Positions 10,505-19,729 of a DNA stretch of 64,000 bases are shown here, one piece after another. Below the pieces are notes generated by a model. The model saw nothing but the letters and a program-made list of their open reading frames with translations, was not told where the DNA came from and searched no databases. A program made the position numbers and the translations under genes. The DNA is from Linepithema humile (taxonomy: Eukaryota > Arthropoda > Insecta > Hymenoptera > Formicidae), in the NCBI RefSeq assembly GCF_040581485.1, contig NC_090132.1, positions 11,667,001 through 11,731,000 on the forward strand, written 5' to 3'. The stretch's first letter is position 1, and each line of letters starts with the position of its first letter.

Positions 10505-11167
10505 TATCCTTGTCTATCACAAAAAAGCCGTACTTGTGTTGCCAACATACGCGACACAATGTACTGAAATCTTCGTATGTCATGTCCGTATTTACATGCT
10601 CGTTGTAGATATGTTTAAGGTTGGTACCATTCTGCTTGAATAAGATCAACAGGTTTGCGTTGTCGCGTACAAGATGTTTAAGTATATTTGCGTACGTGAC
10701 ACAGATAGAAGCAATCGACTTTGGAATGACGACCCATTGCAAAGTATTCCCGTATCGCATTCTGCTTATCGCAGGCTATGCCATTAAAGATAAATATAGA
10801 ATTTGATAGCGCCTCGCTCGGAGGTATCACAGTACAATTATCCGAGAATGTAAAGTAACCGATATCATCAATCAGTCCGAACAATCTTTCGAGATACTGA
10901 TATTTCGGCTGATATAACGATTTTGAGTATACGTACACGTTTTCAAAGCACACACCGTGCGAACTTTTCAACAGACTCAACATTTGTTTTACCGTAATTC
11001 GAGGGACCGCAAATGATACCGCGTATTGTGTTTGGTAGCATTCGACCGTGTCTGAATGCACAAACCCCTCCCACTCGCATCTTATCGTCCATGTTTTTGA
11101 CACGAATCGTGTACGGTTGTCGGACAAACTTCCGACTTATTACTGGTTGACGTTTGACGGATACCAA
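10440..11167 (-). pseudogene. Polinton genome-packaging ATPase (FtsK/HerA type)
   Basis: The N-terminal frame (11167-10943) contains a P-loop, IICGPSNYGKTN, the Walker A of viral packaging ATPases. Coding shifts frame directly after it to SLLKSSHGVCFENVYVYSKS (about 11000-10690), and again near 10685 to HLVRDNANLLILFKQNGTN, ending at 10440. In life it would pump element DNA into a capsid. The Walker B position reads IFIFNGIACDKQ and lacks the acidic pair usual there, so the copy also carries a missense loss of the metal-binding site besides two frameshifts. It points away from the structural block, with a gap of about 45 bp that could hold a divergent promoter. Confidence 0.82.
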
Positions 11168-11211
11168 CTATTTATAGGTGCGTGCGGCTCGAACATTCTT
11201 TAGTTAAAAAA

Positions 11212-12041
11212 ATGTTTTTCGTACTGACGGACGATATTTTACTTTTGACGGTCGAGAAGTTGCGATTTATACCGAAAGTAATTCTTCTGCTAGAATTTGG
11301 TTGGTACGTGGAGTAACTGTGGCAGAAACTTCCTTAACATTTAACGGAGGATCCGGAAGTGCAAGGTTATCGTCGGTGTCTCAAGCATTACAATCAACAA
11401 GGCGATCACATCGACAGACCCGCGCCGTATGTTAAAGATTGCGCGTTATGCAATTTATGAATCGCGCGATAAACGCGCTTCCGTTCGAACTACACATACC
11501 CGGCTATCAATTTTGCGGCCCGGAAACTCATCTGCGGTAACGGCTCGAGCGAGGGGATTGACGAATCAATCCACTGGACGCGACGTGCCGCGATCACGAC
11601 ATTGTGTACTCGCGTAGCGACAAACTAGCGGACCGACACGTCGCCGATCACGTTCTCGCCGATAGAGCGCGGAAACGTATCATCGCTAAGGACTCGATTC
11701 TCGGAGAGAGGATCACTGCTACCGCTGTTTGGGCGGCGATGAAAGCAAAGATGAAATTGGGCATGGGAATGGCAAAGCGAAAGATAAAGGAAAAAGTGAA
11801 AAAGCGACTGCTCCCGGTAGCGAAACGTGGCGGTGTCTTGTCATTGTTACCGCTTCTTGGAGTTATCGGTTCACTGGCCGGTGGAGCGGCAGATGTTGCA
11901 AAGGCGGTGAATGACGCCAAAGCTGCGCAGCGACAACTCGAAGAAACGCAACGTCACAATCGCGCTATGGAAGGACGCGGACTTTATCTCGCTCCGTACA
12001 AACAAGGCAAAGGAGTCTCGCAGAAGAAAAAAAAACGTTGA
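11212..12041 (+). pseudogene. Polinton phospholipase A2-like and hydrophobic-segment protein
   Basis: An N-terminal piece (11212-11313, then VQGYRRCLKHYNQQGDHI near 11360) is out of frame with the main part. From 11457 one frame runs to 12041 with in-frame stops at 11538-11540 and 11559-11561. It shows a calcium-loop-like PGYQFCGPETH and the dyad motif CRDHDIVYS (about 11590) of secreted/parvoviral-type PLA2 domains; the loop has Glu where Gly is usual. Downstream are a basic region, a hydrophobic stretch LLPLLGVIGSLAGGAADVAKAV and a Lys-rich C-terminus. In parvoviruses such a domain breaches endosomal membranes. Here it would act in a virion, an inference. It opens the plus-strand structural block. 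Confidence 0.7.
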
Positions 12042-12054
12042 AAAGAAGATAAAG

Positions 12055-12450
12055 ATGCCCGCAGGTGTCACCACCAATTTACAGTTGATACAAATGGCGA
12101 AACGTATGCGAATACCGTATTTCCGAGGCGTCTACATGCGTAACGCTTTACCGCACAAGATATATCGAAACAAGAGTGGTATCGTAAATTTGGACGATGC
12201 CGATAGACCGGGCACGCATTGGATGGCGTACGTCAAGAAAGGCGATTGCACCATGTACTTTGACAGTTTTGGTAATTTGCAACCACCGAAAAAAATTGTA
12301 CGCTATCTCGGCACCGATACAACGATAACATATAATCACACGGCCTATCAGACGTACAATCAAACGATCTGCGGACAATTGTGCCTATTGTTCCTCCGAC
12401 AAATGGATTTAAGAATCGACCCATCGTCGATCGACGTCAGTCGTCGCTAG
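12055..12450 (+). CDS. Polinton maturation protease, adenovirus C5 (adenain) type
   Basis: This is a complete 131-codon frame. The ATG at 12055 lies 14 bp after the upstream stop. The catalytic histidine is in GTHWMAYVK (about residue 59), an acidic partner in MYFDSFGN some 17 residues on, and the cysteine in ICGQLCLLFL near residue 107. That His-Asp/Glu-Cys order and the preceding Gln/Cys-Gly context match the adenain family. It would cut capsid and core precursors during maturation. The stop at 12450 is four bases before the ATG of the minor capsid gene, so both are probably read from one late transcript. No damage is visible, in contrast to most neighbours. Confidence 0.85.
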   Translation: MPAGVTTNLQLIQMAKRMRIPYFRGVYMRNALPHKIYRNKSGIVNLDDADRPGTHWMAYVKKGDCTMYFDSFGNLQPPKKIVRYLGTDTTITYNHTAYQTYNQTICGQLCLLFLRQMDLRIDPSSIDVSRR

Positions 12451-12454
12451 AATC

Positions 12455-13183
12455 ATGTCGCTGACACTCACACTTAACGGCAAGAGCAGCCTCCTCACAG
12501 TGGACTATTTTCCACCGATAGATTTGAGCGATGGAGAATACGAACTCGGCTTAATCACATTAGAGACCTACAACACGATACCGAACGTGACGTTGACAAA
12601 CAACAAATTTTACTTTGACGACAATGATGAGGAAATTACAATTCCCGAAGGATCGTACGAAATAGACGCCATTGATGCATATCTGAAACGTAAAATTTTA
12701 CAAAAACGAAAAAAAAGTGATGATGATGATTATCCATTGTTACTTTGTCCTAATGTTAATACTATGAAGAGTGAAATCAAGTGCGCTTTTCGAATAAATT
12801 TCTCTAAACCAAATACCATTGGATCATTGTTGGGATTTTCAGCAGTTCGTATACTGGAACCGAGGAGGTGGTACGAATCAGACTCCTCGATAAACATTGT
12901 CAATGTAAACATTATAAGAATAGAATGCAGCATTACTGCGGGTGCGTACGCCAACGACAAGTCTGTGCACACGATACACGAATTTTCACCGAACGCGCCT
13001 TCGGGATATAAAGTCTTGGAAACGCCGGCGCAAATCATTTGCCTTCCGGTCATCGCAAGGAGCGTTACTGATATTACACTACGTGTGGTGGATCAAGAAG
13101 GACGATTGATTGACTTTCGCGGAGAGGAAATTACCATCAGACTGCACTTGCGACGACGTGGTGCGAGGAAATGCTCGTGTTGA
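12455..13183 (+). CDS. Polinton minor capsid (penton-like) protein
   Basis: An open frame of 242 codons without interruption. It begins MSLTLTLNGKSSLLTVDYFPP, then GEYELGLITLETYNTIPNV and a beta-rich body, with an Asp-rich loop near residue 92 (KKSDDDDYP). The N-terminal pattern and its position between protease and major capsid gene fit the single-jelly-roll vertex protein of Polintons. The basic, Cys-containing C-terminus (RRRGARKCSC) is unusual for a capsid face and might contact DNA or neighbouring subunits, which is a guess. Function rests on gene order and remembered similarity; no fold can be computed here. Confidence 0.72.
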   Translation: MSLTLTLNGKSSLLTVDYFPPIDLSDGEYELGLITLETYNTIPNVTLTNNKFYFDDNDEEITIPEGSYEIDAIDAYLKRKILQKRKKSDDDDYPLLLCPNVNTMKSEIKCAFRINFSKPNTIGSLLGFSAVRILEPRRWYESDSSINIVNVNIIRIECSITAGAYANDKSVHTIHEFSPNAPSGYKVLETPAQIICLPVIARSVTDITLRVVDQEGRLIDFRGEEITIRLHLRRRGARKCSC

Positions 13184-13312
13184 ACGAAAGAGAACAGTGA
13201 GTGATTGAGAAAACAATGAAAATTGAGAAAAAATCGTCAATCAAGAAGCTGAATACATCGAGTGTAAACTTTTTAAAATTATTGGGATTTGCTGTAAGAA
13301 ACGCTTAAAGAG
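13184..13312 (+). other. Spacer before the major capsid gene
   Basis: 130 bp, A-rich, no frame; the longest gap in the plus-strand block. It may hold a promoter or leader, but nothing diagnostic is visible. Confidence 0.4.
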
Positions 13313-13735
13313 ATGGATATACTCAACATTGCTGACGAGCCTGTTTTCGACGAGCGCATTGTGAAATATGAGATGCACGCGTACAATCCGTACGCTAACA
13401 CAACGTTGGGACACAGCGATGAGATACGAATACCTATACAGCAACAGGATTTGTACACGTTGCCGTGTGAGAGTTTTCTTTACATTGAACGAAAACTCGT
13501 TACGAATCTTACTGATGAGGCTAGAGATAACGTGTGTATAATGGGAAATAATTGTGTCGCGTTCATGTTTGATGAAATGCGATACGAGCTCAACGGAGTT
13601 GAAATCGATCGTAACAGAAACATTGGAATAACGAGCACGATCAAAAACTATATATCACTGACGACGGAGAAGAGCAAGACGCTGAAATACGCATCGTGGA
13701 ATCCGAATGGATATCCGTTTGTAACATGGGTTTAA
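13313..13735 (+). pseudogene. Polinton major capsid protein, N-terminal fragment
   Basis: The frame begins MDILNIADEPVFDERIVKY and proceeds through DLYTLPCESFLYIERKL and MFDEMRYELNGVEIDRNRN. This is the start of a double-jelly-roll major capsid protein in insect Polintons as I recall it. About 136 residues are native; at 13721 the sequence changes to the start of an LTR and the last few codons read into it. Full-length relatives are several hundred residues, so most of the protein is gone. No continuation appears on the other side of the LTR, so deletion accompanied or followed the LTR event. Confidence 0.72.
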
Positions 13736-14513
13736 CCCATGTTACTACTCGCGCGATCGGCCTCAACGATCGTCCGCGCATCGAGCCGCCGGCCGCAACA
13801 CGTCATCGGAATGCGGCCGCCGAGTGGGGCAAGCGGGTATATAAGGCCGTCGCTCCGGCCAGTAGAGACCTTCCCCGGTCTGCAGTGAGCACGCTGCAGA
13901 CCTTCCAAGCCATCAGGGCGCACTTTGACTCGGCTCTTCCTTTCCTCTGGGAGCAGGGAGCACTTTGTCTCCGCCGGGCGCACTCGGCATCCGTTCACCG
14001 TTCCTTCCTCCGTAGGATTAAGTATTTTTTAGTTCGCGCTTCCTAGTTTGTATTTTCTTGTTTATATTCTTTTGTTATATTTAATAGCTTAGCCTTTACT
14101 AGCTTGTGTCCGCTAGTTTGTATTCTTTCGCGGCAGATACTGGCCTTACTTTAAGTTACCCCCACTCGCGACAGTTTCTTACTCCGGGGCATAGCGGCTT
14201 AACCCGATCATACGCTTTTGCACGCCCATTTGCGTCCTACTGCTTAGTACGTTAAATCTCTTGCGTTACCCGCTTTTGTACGCTTTTCTCGCGCTCTCGC
14301 TTGCACGCCGCACTCGCTTGCTGTAATAACTACCGCTTGTTCTTCATATTACAATGTATCGTAACCTTTTCAGTTAAGAATATATTTATTTTTACCTCCA
14401 AATTGGTCTAGTTGATTGGAGTCTCTCCGTCTGACCGCTTATCCCGAATCCTGGCACCGGCGAGCTATTCCGCGCTTAGCAATAAGATCACGAGATAAAT
14501 TCGCACCGTTACA
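13721..14513 (+). mobile_element. LTR with hairpin-forming 5' end
   Basis: The unit starts TGTAACATGGG and ends CACCGTTACA. The first 25 bp are an almost perfect palindrome (arms 13722-13732 and 13735-13745). A TATA box (TATATAAGG) lies at 13838, followed by GC-rich untranslated sequence and an AT-rich 3' part. The boundaries CCGTT and ATTGT do not form a target duplication, and neither flank continues the other, so this is a solo or end LTR joined through a rearrangement. No internal domain is present. Confidence 0.6.
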
Positions 14514-14823
14514 ATTGTCTTAATTATATTATAATAATTTTTTAGTTTGAACATATACTTCTAACATGTTTTTTCTTTTGAAGAAAATTATTCTTGAATA
14601 AATAATATATTTTTTATGTCAGAATTATATAATATTAAACGAACAGGTAATTTTTATTTATTTAATGCTATATAATCCCTTTTCAAGATTTATATGTTGA
14701 GAATAAAGATTCAAAACAAGAATAGTCTTTTTTTCTGTGTAGAAATAAAATAGTTTATATTAAATATGTCTTTTAGTTTGTGTGCCACATACATATTTTA
14801 AGAGAAGATTGCTCTGCTTATAG
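14514..14823. other. AT-rich spacer
   Basis: No coding or repeat signal recognised; sequence consists mainly of A/T runs. Confidence 0.5.
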
Positions 14824-15385
14824 ATCAAAAAATTACTCAGCAAGTATTTCCTTATATAGATCAAGATACAATACGTGAATTAATTCCACTGGCTGAGGAA
14901 AGGCTATTATTTAATATTAAATTTAAAGCTGAAATCCAAAATGTTCAGATCCAAAACGCTGAGATTTTACAAATTTATGATCCCATTGACATATTAAGAG
15001 ATACTGAGGTAATAAAATAAAAAAATTATTATTAAATAAGTAAAAAAAATATGATAGTTAAGATATTTATTTTCTTTTTTTCTTTACTCTCACATTACAG
15101 GAGATCCAGCATTCTGAACAGGTCATAATCAATACTGAGGTTAAAGTAAATGTACAAGAGGATTTTACAGAGGATCTTACTAATGAGGATCTTACAGAAG
15201 AGTTACAAACCAGAATTACAACTGTTACTGGTAAAGGATCAATATTGTTTCAGTATAACACTATTTTCTGTGCAGAGTTATATTATTTTTAGTTATGCCA
15301 TTTTCTTTATAGATGCAGATGGTGCAGTAACATTAAATAATAATACACGCAATAATAGAAATAATATTGAACCTTCTTCAACTCA

Positions 15386-15840
15386 CAAGGGGAGCACCAG
15401 AAATTGTCCCCTCCAATTTCATTGAACTTAATATATGTTATACATCTATCCTCCCTCTAATTCATCTTAAAATAATAGGACCTACCTCTCAAGCATTCGC
15501 GAAAAAAACGCGTTTAAAGATTTACGTGTGTGTAATGTACCGTGTAGTAAGAACAGATTGACAGCTAAGCAGCGTAGCCTAGTCGGTAAGGCGCCTGACT
15601 ACAATACTGCATATTACTGGTTCAAATCTTATTTTTTCCACTTTTTTTTTTTAATTTTTCTTGCAACGTACTATTGTGGTGTATGTTTTTAAATATTTAG
15701 CCTGTAAAATAACTGTTTTAATTATACAATTGATTACATTTCAGAAATTATAATAAAATTTATCTATTTATTAATGTTTTTAAGGTTTTATGAATAAAAT
15801 ATAATTTTATTATACAATTTTAGAATGTGTTAATAAAATA
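15386..15840. repeat. Left terminal inverted repeat of the Tc5-like element
   Basis: Pairs with 18130-18574. Its tip is itself self-complementary (GGGGAGCACC ... near TGTCCCCTCC). It contains the tRNA-like segment at about 15570-15635. Confidence 0.85.
15569..15636 (+). ncRNA. tRNA-like segment with A and B boxes in the left arm
   Basis: A-box-like TAGCCTAGTCGG at 15575-15586 and B-box-like GGTTCAAATC at 15619-15628 are 32 bp apart, the spacing of a tRNA internal promoter. A T run follows within 10-20 bp and could end RNA polymerase III transcription. Cloverleaf arms are imperfect, so this is a tRNA-derived promoter and not a working tRNA gene. The inverted partner is at 18325-18395. Confidence 0.55.
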
Positions 15841-16106
15841 TTACTAATTGTATGTGTGTTGAAATTTATTTTATATTTAATTAAAAAAATTAAAATTATT
15901 TTAGCCACGATTTTTTTTCTTGCCGCAAGGAATTTCGACTACACAGACAAGGATATCTGTGTTATACGCGCGTTACCTGAGAACTTGTTTTCTTTGTAAC
16001 ACTATAAGGTTGTTGAAACGGTTTTGTGACCGTTGGGTTCATTCGAGCAGTAGCTAGCGTTCGGAGCATACCGTGTGTAAATTGCAGTGCGAATACATTT
16101 ATAAAA

Positions 16107-18011
16107 ATGCAAGAACCAACAAGTTCTAGTGCAGAAGAAAATATTCCAAGCCCGGAATCTCCGCCGAATGATAATGAAGAAATGAAAAACAATCTAACAA
16201 ACGCTTTTATTTATTGCAAGAGTTTATTAGAAGCAGAAAATCTGCTAACTAATACTCCACCAACTAAAATATCGGAGGCTTCCATTGCTATGGGTAAAAA
16301 AATTTTTAAAGAAATAATATTCATGCTACAAGAGCGCAAAATAATTATAGATGATGATCTTATATGCGCGGAAGAGATTGATGTTGTCAATCAAGAAGAA
16401 TATAAAGAGGTAAGTTTAGAATCTTTTTTGAATCATTTTATCTTTTTCTTTTGTTGAATCATTAAAGTTGACATAAAATTAACAACGTAAATGTACTTTA
16501 TTTATAGTGTATTCCTGAAGAATCTGACAATGAATTCCAGCCAGAATTGCAAGTTTCTCGCGATTATAAAACTACTGATTTTGCGTACAAAGAAAAAACG
16601 GTTGCTCTTGCCGAGATTCATCCTACATGGAGCATAAAAACTTTGCAAAGAAAAGGTTGCCACAAATTAAAAGATAAAAGAATGCTGCGTGCATGGAAAG
16701 AAGACGTCAAAAGAGGAGGAACATCAATAGATAAGTGGAAATATATTGAAATACAGACATTCGAACACTTTCAGGAAGCAAGAGCGTGTCTTGAGCAAGT
16801 ATAATTTTACACAAATACTTCTACATATATTATAGAATTACAAAGATTTCAAAAATTTAAATTGATATTTACATTGATTTTCAGATAACAACGAGAACTT
16901 TACAGCAATGGGCAATGGCAATAGCATTTCCATTCATTAATGATGCCTTTAACTTCTCTGCCAGCAAAAGTTGGATCGACAGATTTAAGAATAAATATAG
17001 AATACGGCAACGAAAAATTACAAGGTATATTAGTAACAGAGAACATGCATCGTTAGATGAAATATTGGAATCAGCCGAACGATTCCAAATACAAACAAGA
17101 GCAATTATGGCGGAATATGATTTTGATTTTGTTATTAACACGGATCAAACAGGCTGTCAATATCAAATTACATATAATAGAACGCTTGCATCACAAGGTT
17201 CAAAGACTGTCCTGATTAAAAAGAAAAGTCTGCATGATATCTCTCACTCTTACACAGCACAATATACTATTACTGCTTCGGGAAAAATATTACCTGTCGT
17301 TTTTTTATGCATGCAGGAATCAACAGGAAAATTTGGTCCTGTGGTGCAAAAAAAATTGATCATTTAATTGTAGAATATAAAAACATTTTCGTAACATGTT
17401 CGAAGTCAGGTAAATTGACAAAAAATATATATGCAGACTATTTAAAATATTGTTTATCGCCTTATGTTGAAAATAATAAATTTTTGTTGTTGATTGATTC
17501 ATGGGGAGGTCAAACGGATATGACATTGTACGACGATATTTTCGATAATGAAGTAGGCAGAGCATCATGTACTGTAAAAGTAATTCCTCCTAAATGTACA
17601 CCTCTTTGTCAACCATGCGACGTTTATTTTTATTGGCAAGTAAAAAATTTTATTAAAAAGTTGCAAAATTGTTCTACTTTATTACAACAACAACGAGAAA
17701 TAGGTACTCGTGAAGATGCTATTAAAATACATTCTTTGCTATTGCATCAATTGAGCGCTCCCGTTTTTAAACCGATACTTTTATATGCGTAGTATGCATC
17801 AAAATTAATAGAAAAGAGACCGATATTTCTCAATATGAACGAAATATGTTTTTCTATTGCAATAATTAAAAAAATATGTAGTTGTAAAAATGTGGGCTTT
17901 ATTCAATGTGCTCATTGTAACAAAATATTATGTTTTGTATGTTTCTATGATGAATATCATCCCAAAACATGTAACTCATCCAAAAATGAATCTCATTCCG
18001 AAGATGATTAA
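16107..18011 (+). pseudogene. Tc5-like transposase, three exons, one frameshift and one nonsense codon
   Basis: Exon 1 runs 16107-16409, exon 2 16508-16798, exon 3 from 16885; all junctions have GT..AG and keep phase. The start MQEPTSSSAEENIP is chosen because upstream codons overlap 5' leader. Exon 3 opens with a CENP-B/Tc5-type helix (SWIDRFKNKYRIRQRK). The catalytic acids lie in VINTDQTGCQ, LLLIDSWGGQTD and LCQPCDVYFYW, a DDE_1-type triad. One A is missing from an A run at about 17347-17353, shifting the frame, and TAG at 17790-17792 interrupts it. Coding continues in frame to 18011, through a Cys-rich tail (CSCKNVGFIQCAHC ... CFVCFYDEYHPKTC) resembling a zinc-binding ribbon. Total length would be about 573 residues. 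Confidence 0.82.
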
Positions 18012-18129
18012 ATATATGTTTATTAAAAATTTGCTGATTAAAATCTTATGAATATTGTTATAGAAAATTGACTTTTTTATTGACTTTTTCCTTTTACTTT
18101 CCTTTCCTTTCATGATATATTATAAAATA

Positions 18130-18574
18130 TTTTATTAACACTTTCTCATATTACATAAATTTTATTCATAAAACCTTAAAAACATTAATAAATAGATGAA
18201 TTTTATTATAATTTTTGAAATGTAATTAATTGTATAATTAAAACAGTTATTTTACAGGCTAAATATTTAAAAACATACACCACAATAGTACGTTGCAAAA
18301 AAAAATTAAAAAAAAAAAGTGGAAAAAGTAAGATTCGAACCAGTAATATGCAGTATTGTAGTCAGGCGCCTTACCGACTAGACTACGCTGCTTAGCTGTC
18401 AATCTGTTCTTACTACACGGTACATTACACACACGTAAATCTTTAAACGCGTTTTTCTCGCGAATGCTTGAGAGGTGGGTCCTATTATTTTAAGATGAAT
18501 TAGAGGGAGGATAGATGTATAACATATATTAAGTTCAATGAAATTGGAGGAGACAATCTCTGGTGCTCCTCTTG
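18130..18574. repeat. Right terminal inverted repeat of the Tc5-like element
   Basis: Inverse of 15386-15840. The minus-strand B box here is the canonical GGTTCGAATC (18340-18331), one base from the left arm's version, so the right copy may be the more active promoter. Confidence 0.85.
18325..18395 (-). ncRNA. tRNA-like segment in the right arm
   Basis: Read on the minus strand: TAGTCTAGTCGG (18386-18375) as A box, GGTTCGAATC (18340-18331) as B box, then TTACTTTTTCC and a long T run. It directs transcription outward-in, toward the transposase gene's antisense side. Confidence 0.55.
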
Positions 18575-18662
18575 TCAGCTAAAAGAGAGAGAGAGAGAAG
18601 ATTTCAAACTTCTCATCAATCAAAAAATGACGTTGAAAATGAAGAAAACTTTGAATATGTGA

Positions 18663-18804
18663 ATTATAAAATCAATTCCTCTTTTTGAAAAATATTATTA
18701 AAAAATATAAAAATAAAAGTACTGAAAGCATTGACATCTTTTATGTAATTTTGAAATTTAAGATAATTTTAAATTTAAAAATTAATTTTTTATTAGAAGT
18801 AAAA
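18663..18804. other. AT-rich spacer before LINE copy A
   Basis: 3' flank of the SAM-like fragment; no feature apart from A/T runs. Its end TTAGAAGTA contains TAGAAG, also found at the other border of LINE A. Confidence 0.5.
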
Positions 18805-19076
18805 TGAATGAATGAATGAATGAATGAATATAATTTATTGTTCCCTTTAGGGTTACAAGTTTTCCTTCTCGCCATACACTTCCTTACATCTATACTTAAT
18901 CTATACTTAGTCTATACTTAATCTTATCTTAACCTAACCGCCTTTTGAAGCAGGAGCGTGAGCCTTATGTGCCCACCCTTCTCCTCCCCTACTTATACAC
19001 ACACATCTCGCCTCTGGGACTTCTGTTTCCATTGCTTTTGTATATCTTTTATGTCCTACTACTTCGCCCCTTCTCC

Positions 19077-19470
<394 letters not shown>

Positions 19471-19483
19471 TTTTTCTCTCTCT

Positions 19484-19564
19484 CTTTCTTTTTTTCTCTT
19501 ATGCATCTCTCTCTTTCACACATTCTCTCTTCCTTCTCCATATTTCCTTCCCTTTCATCCTTCC

Positions 19565-19601
<37 letters not shown>

Positions 19602-19705
19602 TTTTCTCTCTCTCTCTTTCTTTTTTTCTCTTATGCATCTCTCTCTTTCACACATTCTCTCTTCCTCCTCTATATTTCCTTCCCTTTCATCCTTCCCTTT
19701 TCTTT
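19484..19705. repeat. Tandem duplication in the LINE A 3' leader
   Basis: A segment of about 90 bp containing TTTTTTTCTCTTATGCATC, TTTCACACATTCTCTCTTCC and TTCCTTCCCTTTCATCCTTC occurs twice, 132 bp apart (ATGCATC at 19501 and 19633). A short CT run separates the two. Copy B has no such doubling. Confidence 0.85.
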
Positions 19706-19729
19706 CTCTCTCTATCTCTCTCATCCATC

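Larger units (their letters stand above)
6964..13735. mobile_element. Polinton/Maverick (adintovirus-like) remnant
   Basis: Nine gene remnants characteristic of Polintons lie together: a polymerase stub, integrase with chromodomain, coiled-coil/fibre-like protein, a family protein of unknown role, FtsK/HerA-type packaging ATPase, PLA2-like protein, adenovirus-type protease, minor capsid protein and the start of the major capsid protein. Replication and packaging genes other than the polymerase are on the minus strand, and the structural block is on the plus strand, with a divergent gap near 11190. I did not find terminal inverted repeats, and the right end is cut off by an LTR at about 13721. 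Only the protease and minor capsid frames are uninterrupted. Confidence 0.85.
15386..18574 (+). mobile_element. Tc5-like DNA transposon with ~450-bp terminal inverted repeats
   Basis: The ends CAAGGGGAGCACCAG (15386) and its inverse at 18574 open inverted repeats that match to about 15840 and 18130. The insertion is flanked by TCA on both sides within C-TCA...TCA-G, exactly the CTNAG target with TNA duplication that is typical of Tc5. It carries one transposase gene in three exons and a tRNA-like sequence in each arm. Apart from one single-base frameshift and one nonsense codon the element appears complete, so it is fairly young. Confidence 0.88.
14824..18662 (+). pseudogene. SAM-like gene fragment, split by a Tc5-like insertion
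   Basis: Three exons with good splice signals can be drawn: 14824-15008, 15101-15230 and 15313-15385, the last resuming at 18578 and ending at TGA 18660-18662. The first holds ITQQVFPYIDQDTIRELIPL then AEERLLFNIKFK, similar to the second half of a SAM domain as found in many insect transposon-linked proteins. The rest is acidic (NVQEDFTEDLTNEDLTEEL) and low in complexity. Removing the 3.19-kb transposon and one TCA restores the frame across the insertion point. The exon coding the start of the SAM domain is not identifiable upstream, so this is a fragment or a gene with a distant first exon. Confidence 0.5.

Noticed and set aside
6964..13735. Free-living virus genome or contamination
   Set aside because: Multiple stops, frameshifts, a polymerase deletion and nested host-type LTR sequence show an old integrated copy.
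15569..15636. Genuine tRNA gene
   Set aside because: A and B boxes are present but acceptor and D stems do not pair convincingly and the mirror copy shows that it is part of a transposon arm.
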